A DNA stretch of 64,000 nucleotides from the NCBI GenBank assembly GCA_024529925.1, contig JAFEUB010001020.1, positions 835,001-899,000 on the forward strand. The letters run 5' to 3'. Origin of the DNA: Ophthalmolycus amberensis (lineage: Eukaryota; Chordata; Actinopteri; Perciformes; Zoarcidae). Numbering within the stretch: position 1 is the stretch's first letter; each line of letters starts with the position of its first letter. The notes beneath the pieces are model-generated. The model searched no databases. It was given only the letters and a program-made list of their open reading frames with translations, and had not been told where the DNA came from. Positions 13,775 to 61,790 of the stretch are shown here, piece after piece. The position numbers and the translations under genes were made by a program.

Positions 13775-14081
13775 TTACTCTGATGACTTGCACTGAATGG
13801 GATTGGCCAGAGCTGCATAGTCCGGACAGTAGCTGCTGGTAGCCGCCTCAAGCAGACTTCAAATGATCATCAGTCATGGTGGAACAGTGTATGGACTTAA
13901 TGTTCTTCATGTGGGAAAAGGCTGACTCACATAAATATGTAGAGCCGAATAATGCAGTCAAGAAGGAATCACATTTCCTCATGTTTGGGTACTTTTCCTC
14001 TGTGAGTAAACTGTCCATGAGCCCTGGTGTGCCCAGAGCAAAGATGTTAAGACATATAATTTCACAAAATGTAGTCAACAT
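13775..14081 (-). pseudogene. hAT transposase C-terminal (hATC dimerisation) remnant
   Basis: The minus frame from 14081 reads GSTYLCESAFSHMKNIKS and MTDDHL, the typical hATC dimerisation block of ZBED/GTF2IRD2-like hAT transposases. A stop then interrupts it near 13848. The conserved end resumes in another frame: SSYCPDYAALANP, then IQCKSSE and a TAA at 13777-13775. At least one frameshift and the loss of the whole N-terminal and catalytic part mean it is dead. Confidence 0.8.
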
Positions 14082-14361
14082 CGAGTGTTTAGACTAAAAT
14101 GCACAATGCAGTGCAATTTATCAGAATTACGCTCAAAGCCATACTCCAGCCCCCCCAGAGCTAGTGTTTGATGACAGCAGAACGAGCAAATTCTGCTCTC
14201 TCCATTTGTCAATAATAATTCATCGTGTGTATTTGCTTTCTATTTAGATGCGGATGCTTTACCGAGAGGCTAATTTTCCACCAGGGCCAGTAAAATGTTG
14301 AGCATGAGTCATTCGGGACAGAGTGCCATTTCTCTGTCGTGTTTAATTGCTTCCGTTATGA

Positions 14362-14366
<5 letters not shown>

Positions 14367-14443
<77 letters not shown>
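14367..14443. repeat. (CA)n microsatellite with a C interruption
   Basis: Two CA runs are separated by a short C-run at about 14405-14409. A pure G-run of 19 bases lies at 14704-14722. Confidence 0.95.
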
Positions 14444-14447
<4 letters not shown>

Positions 14448-16927
14448 GCGCGCTGAGGGTGTGCTTCACGATAACAAGCAACGCTTCCCAGAACTTTCAA
14501 CACTAGTTAAAAACAAAGAATACCTTAAAAAAAATAAAAAGCGTCTCCCACTTGGCACTGAGACAATCACTTTTAATTACCGACGGTTCAGAGGGGAAAA
14601 ATGAAAAGCGCCAAAAGGGGGAAATAGAGACAGGCTGACATTTGGCAGGCAATCAAGCACAAAAAGACGAATGGCACCAATTACAAGTGATGTGTGTGTG
14701 TGTGGGGGGGGGGGGGGGGGGGTTAATCAGTGTTTCTTACACAAGGCTCCCTTTTGATTTTCTATTTCTTTTTTCAAATTGTGTTTTACAGTGAATCCCT
14801 GCCATGTATGTCTTTTCAGTGATTGTGAGAGGGGAGGGCTATTAAGAGGACACTCACATTAATAAGTGGGTGCAACAGCAACGGGCAGTGTGGCTCATCA
14901 TTTGAACCCCTTTAGAGTAGAGCAAAGAGACTACTTTGTTCAAAAAACTGTCCAGTACACTGTAAGTTGAATATAAACATGCATATTTGGGTAGAAATGT
15001 ATATTTAGGATGACACATGAAGTAAAAAAAGGGAAAGCTCAAGTGGCACACAAGTTTGCTTGTCTTTTCCAATTGTAAAATAATTTCCCCATGATCCATT
15101 TCCACTACTAATCAGTTCCCAAAATGATGTTTCTTTTCAGACGTGAAGTCTCGACCCAAAGTCATTAACGGCTCCCCATCAATCACGTCTGCCCCCGAAG
15201 TGAGAGATGTTACAATAATAACGGACGATCAGGTCTTGTGCCGCCGTGAATCCTCCACACACAAACCGTGATCCCCGCGCCGGCGTAATAAACATAATTT
15301 CCTTTTATGTACCCACTCGTTGCACCCCATTTCTCTCAAAATGTCCTCGGTATCCCTCTCTCTCTCTCTCTCTCTCTCTTCCCCCTCCACACCTTTCTCT
15401 CACTCTCCTTTATGTCTCATCTCTATACATCTGCGGCACCGTGCGTTCCGAGGTGATTCAGTGAATACATATTCTTTTTTTTTTTTAAATATCAATTTCT
15501 CTGTCTCCTGGCTTAGCTGCACGTGTCTGCTCGACGCGCACATAAAACACACGGCGACGGCTGGCGAGGGGAACGAGTCTTGTAACGGTTGAGCACTATA
15601 GGAAACTGAACTTTCATTAGAGCGTCTACGTTGTTGATAGAGCTGCGGACACGTTTCCAGTGTAATTGCAGTGTTCCGGACGTACGCAGTGGCCTTCCCT
15701 GGAGCGCTACCGTCTCGACCGTATCAAGGAAGATAACGTGAAAGAGCAGACCGCTGGAGATGAAACAGGATGTGCATTTACACCACAGATGAACTAAAAA
15801 CCGGTGTGTGAAACAAACAACACGGAGGGTCTCAGGGGGTCCCAGACGAAACGTTTAACACCTAGTACCCTGAACAGGAACCCACCAATATCTGATGTAA
15901 AGCTTATATGCCATTATTATTATTATTATTATGTTAACATGTCAGCAGAAGACGGGGCCGTCGGTAAACAGGAAGCCAACGTATCTTGCTGCTGCCACAG
16001 CTGCATGAAGGTGATGCTGTGTTATGTCATACACACTAACACAGGATTAATAATACAGTGGTGGTTGTGGTTCTGCTTTTCCACCAAAGGCCCATTTGCA
16101 TCCATTAAGTATATGAACATAACCCTTTTTTAGATCAATAGTAAAATATAAATAGCATAAACACATTTTTAATAACTAAATGAACCACACTCTTACTTTG
16201 CATGTGCAAAATCCCGAATTGACTAAAAGTTGATTATAATTGTAAAGCAAGCGATTGTGTTCTCAGCAGAAGGTAGGCTGGGGACCTTCAAAGCGGTGGC
16301 ATTATCTTATTAGCAAGTTAAGTACCAGGGAACATTATTATTTAATATTAACACATCATGGTGTCTGCTCTAATGCATTAACTCATGAGCCTACCACCGC
16401 GTCACCTCAAAACCGCGTAAACCGTCGGCCACAACAACTTCTCGAGTGCTGTTCTTTTGTTTTTTCCCCTCCTCTCCATTACACGTCCGCACAGCGAGTC
16501 TGGAGCCAGCGCCGCTCCGGCATGTTTATGGGGTAATGGCCGGTCTCAGAGTACAGTAAGTGTCCTACGGCTATTGATCCAGGTTGGTAAGATCATGAGC
16601 GAGTTGCTGGGAAGCCGAAGTGCTCCAGGAGTCTGGTCGGTCCACGCCGTCTGGGCTCCTGGATGTCCGGAGGTGGTCAGGGGAGGCCGGAGACGGCGGC
16701 AGACTGAGTGGAACCAGCCGTGCATGCCGGGGCGACGACTTTGCGAGGACTTTTTAATGGCTTCTCATATCACTGTAAACGAATGAGTGTGGCTCCGCGC
16801 GGCGAAACCCAACCCTTCGCTGCTGGTTTGAAAAAGGCATAAAAGAGCAAAACTATTGAGCGTCGCGGGTGTTCTTCGACCGACGGGGTCGCTTTTGTTA
16901 TGTAGAGGGTTCAGGTTGCAATTCCGC

Positions 16928-17167
16928 ACCGGCATACCATCTACAGTACCGGCATACCATCTACAGTACCGGCATACCATCTACAGTACCGGCATACCAT
17001 CTACAGTACCGGCATACCATCTACAGTTCCGGCATACCATCTACAGTTCCGGCATACCATCTACAGTACCGGCATACCATCTACAGTTCCGGCATACCAT
17101 CTACAGTTCCGGCATACCATCTACAGTTCCGGCATACCATCTACAGTTCCGGCATACCATCTACAGT
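16928..17167. repeat. 20-bp minisatellite, 12 copies
   Basis: The unit ACCGGCATACCATCTACAGT is repeated twelve times with no length change. The only variation is the first base, A in copies 1-5 and 8 and T in copies 6, 7 and 9-12. The frames are open through the array only because the unit lacks stops; no protein is implied. Confidence 0.97.
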
Positions 17168-18896
17168 TGAGGCTCTGCGAGACGCATGAGCTTCATTACG
17201 TTTACATGACTGACGGGATCCGGGGTCTGCCGAGACTTGCCATTCGTGGCGGCGAGATCACATCTAAACATATGGTGATATTGACGGCGAAGCTCTCTGC
17301 GAACTTCCCTTTATTTTTATTTTTTGTTAAATAGGACACGAGCTACAGTAATGCCTGGAACTCTACAGGATATCTGGCAGCCGGGGGACTCTCCGGAGAC
17401 TCTGGCAAAAGAGCAGAACATCTCATGCGGTGTCTGTGGACCTGTCAAAGCAATCTGTCCCCCCCCACCACCCCCGCCATGAGTCAGAACACAGAGTGTA
17501 TACACACACAACATATCACACACGACTAGTGGCGGTGCTGTGCCTGCAGTGATTCCACCTGTGCACCTTTTCTTCCTCTGCCTCACTGTTTATCTTTCTT
17601 CATAAGCTCTCTCTTTATACCTTTCCACCCCCCCAGCCCCCCTTCCATCCGTCTCGCTCAAATTCACGTTTGTTGAATCCTGCCGGTGCCCTCTTTCCTT
17701 CGGCTTCATGAAGACATCTGCACATGTTGTCGGTACTCTGCTGCGTCCATGCTCCGGTGTCCTTGAGAGCCTAGCGATGGAGGGCGAAAAGCAGGATTGT
17801 TGTGTTCATGCATTCCCCCCCCCGCCCCCTGCTTCTCCCCAGTTGAAACTGGAGGAAATGCGCTTCGCCTCAACCTTGACGTTGCTCAAACGGCCTCTCT
17901 CCGCTTACTTTTTGTTGTTGTTTTTTTGCTTCCTGCAGGAAAAAAGAAAATGGCCGACGAATGGCAGTCCAGTATGAGGCGCTCGGAGAGAGAGTATCTG
18001 TAATTGGGGGCCCCGAGCGGGGAGTCTTCTCTGCATGTCAAGGAGAATTATAGCTTGGAGGTAATACAAAAAAAAGTATTTATTAGGGAGAGAGGAGGGG
18101 GGGGGGGGGGGGTTCTTTCCAATATGCCGCATTAGTTATGCTCATTCACCTTCCTTCATTCCTCTCTCCCTCCCTTCCCATTTCACGATCCAACCGAACT
18201 CCATCCACTGATTGAATGAATGCCACGCCAGCTACGGGGCGTCTGCTCGACCTTCATTACCACGGCCAGTTCCCATTCAAGGCTTAATGAAAGGAACCTT
18301 TGCTTTCACAGCAAGGGGACGCAATTACTCTCCCAACTTCATAACATTATTACAATCTGAGGTGTGCAGTTATGTTGTGGATGTCTGCATTTAGGCTTTG
18401 AGACCTTCGGGAGACCCGCGGCGTTAATGAGCAAGGTTAGGGCGCGCCGCGGTGTCGGAGCAGTGAAGCCATTTGCTCCTAAATGACATTTCCTTTGTGA
18501 GCATGAGCCCATATTAGCTCCTAATGCGGCGTGTCACACAGCAAAGGTGAAGCTTTATTAAAAGTGATATTACCATATATATATACACACACACATTTAT
18601 GTATGGATAAGGATGGGAAAAAAAGTAATCCACTTTTTCAGACACAGGTATTCACTTCGTCTTCACCCTTAATCACATCTTTCAGGCCCCGAGCCATAGA
18701 TGGAGCCTCTGAGGGAGGAATCTCACTGACAGGAAATTATGAAGAAGAATTAATTCGACCTTCGCTAGCAGCAAGAGAACGAGAGAGAGAGAGAGAGAGG
18801 ATGGATGGAGTCCAGGGAGAGGGAGGTTTAAGGGGGGGGGGGCCCTCCACAGAGGGCAGGATCCTGAGGAGAGCTTCAGATAATGAGAGCGCTCAG

Positions 18897-18898
<2 letters not shown>

Positions 18899-18952
<54 letters not shown>
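18899..18952. repeat. (CA)27 microsatellite
   Basis: This is an uninterrupted CA run. A short GA run is at 18780-18799 and a G-run at about 18832-18842. Confidence 0.95.
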
Positions 18953-18956
<4 letters not shown>

Positions 18957-19278
18957 CCCGTAGCTCCTTAAGTCTTCAGAGTGAATGGTTTCAATAAAGA
19001 CTTTGGAGTAAAAGATACGCTATTCCCCCGTGTTGGCCGACAGGACACATTTCTGCTCAGAAAAAGGTGCGCTGTTGGCCTCAAATGGACTGAGTTTAAA
19101 AAAAAAAAAAATTATGCTCATCAGATGAGATATTCTTATAAATGTTTCAACATGTTAACCCCTTTCAGACCCGATGCTGCTGTGAGCCCTTCGTGGATGT
19201 CAGTTTCCCCACAGATTTCACAGACTAGTTGGATTAATGTTCTATAATGAGCGTCTTCAGAATTTTAACAAATTGCAG

Positions 19279-19525
19279 TTTTGGTTATGTTTAGGCACCA
19301 AAACTCCTTGGTGAGGTTATGAAAAAGATTGCGATTTGGGTTTTTGGTTTCACACGGGACACAAACAGCGACCTCTTGGGTGAAAGTCCGGTCTTTCTGG
19401 ATCGGTCCATCCACCACTACGTCACAGGACTTCCACCGAGGGCCATGTAGGCCAGAGCGTGGTAGTTTGAAACGCAGGGCCACCGACCAAGCTGCTGTAT
19501 ATAACAATTTGGGTGCGAGAACGGG
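19279..19525. repeat. Dispersed repeat, GGTTTCACACGGGACAC family, copy 2
   Basis: The segment starts TTTTGGTTATGTTTAGGCAC, passes through GGTTTCACACGGGACACAAA and ends near CCGACCAAGCTGCTGTATAT. It is homologous in order and orientation to 3450-3690 and extends further on its left side. The class is unknown. Confidence 0.7.
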
Positions 19526-22500
19526 CTAGGTCAGAGGTGCAACACATAAAACTTGAACCTTTTCAGATATCGGCAAAGTAAATAGTGCATTCTCTAAGGA
19601 CTTATCCAGGACAGCAAAAAGCTAAAGGATCTTAGCAGACATGGGGAGATAGTGCAGCAAATCCTGCACATGCTCACTGGGTGCCTAGCTTCTACAGCAA
19701 GCCAACAATGTTCTCTCTTCAGGCCTGTTGGCATTAAAAAGTTATTGATTCGGCCGCTCGTTATCACACAATCACCAGACGGTAAAATGAAGTGTTGATC
19801 TGCTAGCTGGGGAAAAACGTAGAATGCAGAGTGTACAATTCTTGCCGTTATTTCTGCTTAGCTCAGTCTAGTTTCCCTAGTAACTCAGGATCGTCATGTC
19901 AGCGAACTTTACATGTCGATCTAGTTAAAAACCATGGGAAAATAAAAGACAGAGGAGGACATCCTGTTCAGTGAAGCTCTCGGACTGAAGAGATTTCCTT
20001 TATGAAGCCATGAAGCGGAGAGAGAAAATTCACTAAGGTGCCTGGAGCAAGGGAACCGAGGTCCACTAAAGCACAACAGGAAAAGCTTCCTTCGTTTACG
20101 GCCCCGGGGCCACAGTCCTCTACGTAAGCCGTTTTTAACTTTTCCACCCTGGGACCTGAATAAGACATCTATAGACTGTTGTGTCTGAGACTCATGCTTA
20201 GAAAAATGGCTGCAGCTCTCGTTATATGAAAGCATATTTTAAATCAGGAACAACACCTACACATGTGAAGAGTAAAAAAAACCTGTGGGTGGGACCGGAA
20301 TTTTTCATTATTTATTACATTTTTTTATGTTTGCTCTGTGATCGATTGGCGACAGCACTGCAAGGATTAAAAATACCTCTTCCAAAGAGCTAGAAGAAGT
20401 TAAATCATGGATCGGAGCAAACAAACAAACCTCTGAATAAACAAATTCTGAATTCTGCTGGACGACAGCAAGCACAAATGCACAAAGTGAAGGAAACTGA
20501 AGCATCTATGTCTAATTTCCTTTAAAGTTGTCTCTGACTTCTCCTATAAATGAGGCTCCATTGCAGTAAATGAAGCACAAACAGCGGGCCTGTGTCTACA
20601 TTCACAGATTAGCGCTATGCACTCAGAAAACCACTCTCATAGAGCTCTGTCAGCTGTGTAATTCAAGTGTCTTTTAAGAGTGATCATTTCACAAGCCAGT
20701 AATAGCATATTCACTGGCATAGGACTGTTATTGGAAACTCTGAAATGGTTATAAGCATGAAATTGAACACAGAAGAAGAGTAAAATGAGATTTTTCTTCT
20801 TTTTTTTTTTTGAGGAGTGGAGAAATGAGTCTTCTTAACGCCTTCCAATCTTTGTATTGAAGTTAATTCAGAGAGAGTCAGTGCAGTCAGTAGAGGCCTT
20901 TACGCACAGCTATTTGAACGGTTTAAATGCCATTATCAGGAAAACAACCTAATTAATCAAAACACTCTCGTTCCCTCTTCATTGTCTCCAAGATGGACTT
21001 TTTAAGCTGTCAGTGGGGTTAATATGAAGCCATAACTCACTTTAATTCGCCGGGGAGGGGGGGGGGGGGGGGAAGAGAGAGAGAGCGAGCGAGAGAGAGA
21101 GAGAGAGAGAGACTGTCACTAAACACGGAAGATCATTGCTCGTTTCTATGGATACACTCATTAAAGCTAAATATAAACGAGCAGGTCTATATAACAAAAA
21201 CCACTGATTTAAACCTGTAGGGGGTTTTTAATCATCAATTTTCTTCGATGCGTTGATCTTTTATTAAATGTCCTTATTTATACTTCTTTTTCACATGCGT
21301 TGACATTTGAGAAAAGCTTTTTTTTTTCAATAAAAAAAGTCTTACTGTCAAAAACAAGGTTTTTACATCAAAAGATGCATTAAGCGGTTCAATACTGTTT
21401 TAGAAAGAAAACTTTATAGCTCCGGTTGTTTTGATTGTCACATTTTAACGTCAGCCGCTGCTTCCCTGATGACTTGAAGAAATTTGACAACTTTTGAGAT
21501 GGCAGTTTGATATGCGAGCTGTAACCAACGGAGAATACAATCCGTTTCTTCCTTGGTGAATTGGAAAGTTAATGGATGGAAAGACACATTTCACCATTGT
21601 AGAGAAAGCATTTACATTTGAAAATATTTTTATGTAATTTCCTTTAGGAGAGAATCTGTTTTCCGCTTACAGCAATGACATTTCTATATGAACCTGTGTG
21701 TGCGTGTATAAATACAACATGAATACACTGTATGTGTCAAATATGTATTTCAGATAAAAAAAACATGCAATTAACTGGCTTGGTTTAAACCATAGACCCT
21801 AAATGCGTCTGCACTTCTGCATACGCGTGCTGCCTTCTTGTGCATTTGGCGGTACACTATGGGCAGCAGTGATCGGGGGCCGGAGCTGTCGTATCAAGGT
21901 CCCGCCCATATACCGGCCTGACCCAATCAGGAGCCGAGCACCGCCGCAGTTTGCTGGCGCGAGAGCCACCCTGTGCTACCTTAGCACCACCGCAGCCGTT
22001 TGGCTAGAAGGACACAACAACTAACCATAATATCTCTATAACTACGTTTCTCATCAGATTGACATACGTTGACTTACACAGGCTCGTAATTTGTGTTTCG
22101 GAAACGTGATCTGCGTCTCCGATATCACCGCACACGACGGTCCGACAGGCAAGCGCCGGCTAACCAGTATGACTGTTGCTAAGCTAGCTAGCGACACAGG
22201 CAGCGACTTTACGAAGCATAGAACCTCTCACCGCTCATACGAGTTGCTGCTGTGCCAAATGAGAAAGCTCAACTTTGCTGAAGTTGTTTTTTTTAAACAC
22301 GAGCAGGCAAGTTCTGGTCCGTCATGAGGTCGGTTTTGACGGACGTGTTTGCTCGGTACACTTATGAGGCTCATTCACCACCTGCCATTATTATGTCAAG
22401 ACACAGTACGTGCAATCAATGTGAACAGCGCCATGTGCAATTAGTGTCCACATTTGAACTTGATTCATATAGCAACATACATGGCTTCATTCAATACTTT

Positions 22501-23190
22501 TTCTAACTTCCTGAAAATGACGACTTGACAAGCAATTGGGCAAAGTGTGCCCAGCTGGCAAGGTAAGCAAGATTCTACCTTCTTTATCAGGCTCTCTCTC
22601 TGCCTCTGTCCCCAGCAGAGATGCAAGTAGAGAAGGGAACGGTGGAACCATAAGCACCCTGGCTTTGCACCCTGCACTGCACTCCAAAAAAGCCGCCATC
22701 AGGTCGCGCACTCAACGGCTGAAGGCTGTTGTTTGTTTGGGTGTCGCTTTCTATTTGGAGTGCCTCGGCCCCCCCGTCTCTGTAGACTGCAGGCAACGAG
22801 CGATGACTCTCCGCCGTCCCCGTGGCAAAGAGAGGGAGAGGGAGAAGGGGAATCTAATTATTTTCCTCCCATGGCTCAGCAAGCCTTAAAGGTTAATCAC
22901 TGTCCGTCTAGCTAATTCTGTCTGGGTACACTGCAGTAATTACAACACCTCGCTCTCGCTCTCTCTCGCTCCTTTTTTCCTCCATTGAGCACCTTGCTCG
23001 CACCGGCGCTCTCTTCAGCACCCTGTGTCTCTTTATAGATAGTGGATGTCTCTGTCATGTTTGTCATCATATGAAGCTGGTGCACCGCTCTCTGTTCTTC
23101 GCTCTCCAACGATAGACACATACGGAACATTTAAAATAGTGCGTGGGGCCTCCATCTTGCCAGCTGACGTTTACCTGCTGTCTTGACTCA

Positions 23191-23391
<201 letters not shown>

Positions 23392-24372
23392 GAGCCTGGA
23401 CGTCCTCCACCATCATTTCTGCTTCCGATTTCTCGCGCCCTGCCAGACGCATCTCCAGGAGCGACACCTTTGGAGACTTAAAAATACTTCTGCTTCCTTC
23501 TCCTCCCCGTCTCACTGTTCCACATTTCTCGCCATCACACAAACAATAGTTGAATTCGAACTGTTTATATTTTTCGGAATTTATGCATATGATTTCTTGC
23601 AAGGCCCTATCCTCACTTATGCCAATTTGTTATTACTCCTGATGATTCTTAAGAGTTTATACATAATTCATGTCATGCAAAACAGCATGTACATCCAATT
23701 TTCTCAAATAAAAGACATTCTCTACATTCCTCCTCCTCCACGTTTCCACATTCCCTACTTCCACCAATATTTCAGTCCTCTCTGTCCTCTCTGTCCTCTC
23801 TCCCCGGGTAGGCTCTATTAACAGGCAGCTTCCTGCTGAGGCCAGCGGCCTATCGCCGCTGAGGCAAGGTGGGCCGTCGCTTCCCATATCATCAATACGG
23901 AGGAGAGGAGTGGAGAAGAAGAGTGGCGAAGATTAAACAGAAAGCACGAGGAGGAACAGGGAGGGGGAAGGCTGAGAGTGGCCTTTAGCAAAGTGCCATC
24001 ACTCACCTAAACTCTCCCCTTGCCCTCTCTCTTTCTCTTTCTATTTTCCTCCTGCCAGGGGACCCAAACAGCAGCGGGGGGATAGAAGCCGTTTTATTAC
24101 ACTCCAAATGTTTTCCAAGAATATTGCAAAGTGACAAAGATCGCTAGAATTTGTTTCTCAGCCCCTGCGGCAAAGCCCTGCTTGAGAGTCTGTGGGCAGG
24201 CGAGTGCTGACGGAGGTAGTGGTAGCGGCGGCGGCGGTGGTGGTGGTGTGGACGGCTGCCGATAGCAGTGATGGAGGTGGGCAGCTGCTAGAACTGCTGA
24301 GGTAGAGACGAGGGAAGCTGGGGATGGAAAGCGACAGCGCCTGGCTGCTGTCATGAAACGGAAAGTAACAGA

Positions 24373-24412
24373 GTAACATAAAGTAACTATATTTACTCAA
24401 GTACAGCATTTA
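24373..24412. mobile_element. Short fragment of the CAGTGGTGGAA-type element
   Basis: AAAGTAACTATATTTACTCA followed by AGTACAG matches the terminal part of the element seen at 1511-1715. It is only about 40 bp long. Confidence 0.45.
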
Positions 24413-26071
24413 AAGGAATACCGTACCCACAAAACAATCATTTTGTCCAGAGATTACTCGCTGCTCTTTACCATTAATTATTGAAGGAAGCTTGTATCTT
24501 ATAGATACACACACACATATACTGTACATATACATACATACACTATGATAGTGTATGTATGCTATAATGAGTTTCTAATTAAATATTACCAATAGCTATT
24601 ATATACCAATACAAATCTTCATTAGCTAATGTCCTCTGTGTTTCTTTATTGAAGTGATGTGTAACAGTTGAGATTCGTATTGATTATTGTCACAACTTTG
24701 ATCTGTGGCTTGAGGAAGCTGGGTGAGTTAAGAAGACCGTCTGTTATTGAACAAACCTCGTTAGTGTAAGAGACGTGGTTCCAACAGTCAATCTACAACA
24801 CGTTCTAATTATAAGCTTATTGTTTTTACAGGGAGAGATATCACTTCCCAAACTGTGAAGTCGTAGATCATCTGTGACGTTTTATATATATATAACTAGA
24901 TGTGCTATGGATGCACATACACACACACTAACATGCATGTGACATGATACGCAGGGCTGTTTTCACACTGTTCTGCCAAGAACTGTTGCAATGAGCCAAC
25001 AAAGGCAAGCATGACAAAGACAGGTGGATGGTAACAATGTAGGGTTCAATTTCTTTTCTCAAAAAATACATTTTGATGAAAAACAATGAATGTAAAAAAT
25101 ACACTTTTTTTTAAAAACACCACAGGCTCACTTTAAGTAGCAGCTTCTTTCTATTTGTCCTTGACTGTTCTGTTTACTTGGCATTTTGGTCATTGCCACA
25201 ACGCACCGTCTATTTCAATTAAACATTATCAAAGAGGGAAAAATAAAGCTCTCAGAGTTAACGAGCTGGCTAACGGTCATTTAGCAAACTCGCCAGCTTG
25301 TTAGCTTAGCGCGGTTGCTAATGGGACTCTCAGAATGCCTGATAACCCATTGCTCTTTGGTGGGACAGTTTTTACTCAGACAGAGGAGGTTAAAAAGCAA
25401 CAATAGCTCCTTCTATGTTTGGCCCCCTGGCTCATAGAGCACTGGCAAGATGGCTTCCTGTTGGTTAACGGTGAAAATATGCGCGTCAAAGTGTATCAAA
25501 GTTGCACTCTACGGGTCATTTTCCCGAACCGATCCTTCCGATTCCGCTGGAATGAATTGATTTCACTTCGAAATGTCAGTGTTTTAAACCCTGTTGTGTC
25601 CAGGCCTTAAAGCTGCACCAGGTATTTAGAATTTAAATGACAGCAAGACATACCAGCGGACTTCAGCACTAAGAAGTCAGCATACACGATGACCGCTCTG
25701 CGATCACTGTGCGCCGAAAGATACCACAAAAGGAGAAAATCTGTGCTCGACTCTCGGAGTTGCATAACCATCATTCTGATTCATCACTTCCTGTGTGCTT
25801 TAAAACATGCAGTGATTGCCATGACTACAGATGGCATGCACATAGATGCTGCACAGTAAATTACTTGAATATTTATCAGAGTGTGAGAAGTCGGTGTCCT
25901 TGTGAATAATCTTTACCCGGGAGAGATACAGATACAGTAGCGTCTGTTTTGAAGCTTGCGTGAGCAAATTAATATGCTGAAAGAGACAAATAACATCGCG
26001 GTGAAATGTGTAGTGTGTTCTATGTATTTCATGGTGGACTGAGGGTGAAAACGGCTGCTTAAAAAGTCTAC

Positions 26072-60612
<34,541 letters not shown>

Positions 60613-60960
60613 AGCGCTACTCCTCAGATGTGAGCATCACTCGCGAGGGGAGCAGGCGAAAATGTAAAAGTCAACGCTGCCTCTCGCATCGCACCTTGTT
60701 CGGCGTGTTGTCACTTGGCTGCGGGCGAGCCGGAGCGCACAGGTGCTCCCGCGCCTCAAAGGATGCCGGGAAGTGTAGGCTCAGCGCTTTCTGGGGATAC
60801 GAGCGGAAAGAGAGTTTCGTCAGTATTTGCAAAGAAGGCAGTTTGAAGGCACCTCCCTCTCCCTCTCCCACTGTCTGTGTGTGTGTGCGCGGGTGTGTGC
60901 TTGCACGCGCGAGCACGCTCATGGAAAGTCACCAAGCACACAAATATTCCTATAAGTAAG
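60613..60960 (-). promoter_or_regulatory. Probable samd12 5' UTR and proximal promoter
   Basis: This sequence lies directly upstream of the start codon and is markedly GC- and CpG-rich for the window. The CpG-rich zone extends downstream into intron 1 to about 59.9 kb, including an AscI-type GGCGCGCC at about 60254. This is what a CpG-island promoter of a vertebrate gene looks like. No initiator, TATA box or 5' UTR splice site can be fixed by eye, so the limits are approximate. A short GT/GC alternating run occurs at about 60876-60916. Confidence 0.45.
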
Positions 60961-61790
60961 GCACAGGGATGGCAAAAAGATTACTTTACTGAAATAATAG
61001 TAACGTTCCTTTGACCAAATTTTACTTAAAGTAAAAGTAAAATGACTTGTGTAAAGTCTTCACTGTGTTACGTTTTTAAAGAAGACATTTAGTCTTTAAA
61101 ATACAGTGCATAAACATTTCAATGTGTAAGCTAAACATCACACTATTGAGCCCGTATGTCCAAACCAACCGTATATTTCTAAAGAGGGCACTTTGCAGCC
61201 TGTGCATGCAACGGATTATCAATTATACAACCATCCTCCTCAGTGTAGCCTGACGAAACTTATTTAGAAAAGAAGGGGGAAGAAACAGACAATTAAACAA
61301 AAATGACTGACAATCTTAGTGTCTTAGTGATCAACACAGCGGGTACAACATACATTGAATAGCCTGAATAGCAGAAGAAATGTAAAGTTAGGGGGCTTCC
61401 ACACTTTCCACTCACCACCCTTGCACGGACCACACCCAACTCTACCTTCATTTGGATCTCAACCTACAGACCTTTAAGGTTTTATGATTGCGTCTTGCAT
61501 GGTTGTGACGCTCGTGGTGTTAAAATCTGTCCACGGAATTATAAACACCTGGCACTACTGAAAACTGCCTTTGAGGAAGTTCATTCCTACAGTAGGTGTC
61601 TCCAGGACCACATTTTGCCACGATGGCAAAGGTCACCTTGCCTAAACAGCCACCAAGAAGTGACATGGAGCTGTTTAAACAATATAAAACCCCACAGCGG
61701 CTGCAGCCACAGACACACATTTAAAAGCAAAGGAGAGACCGCACACATTTTTCACATCTTGCAGTGCGCAGTTCATTCTCAAAGCATAAT

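Larger units (their letters stand above)
13358..14097 (-). mobile_element. Truncated hAT-type DNA transposon
   Basis: The plus-strand left edge CAGGGGTGCCCACACTTTTT is a hAT-like terminal motif, and it is followed by GCGAGCTACTTTTAAAATG, typical of the 3' end of such elements. The minus strand then carries the C-terminal part of a transposase (separate entry). The 5' part and the opposite terminus are missing after about 14097. A long AT-rich microsatellite (13448-13690) has grown between the transposase stop and the terminus. Confidence 0.75.

Noticed and set aside
16856..17189. Repetitive YHLQ/HTIYS protein of about 105 residues
   Set aside because: This is a translation of the 20-bp minisatellite; the 60-bp protein period is just three units.
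18481..18515. Minus-strand AHKGNVI-stop as a candidate terminal samd12 exon
   Set aside because: There is no convincing acceptor or pyrimidine tract, and the similarity is weak.
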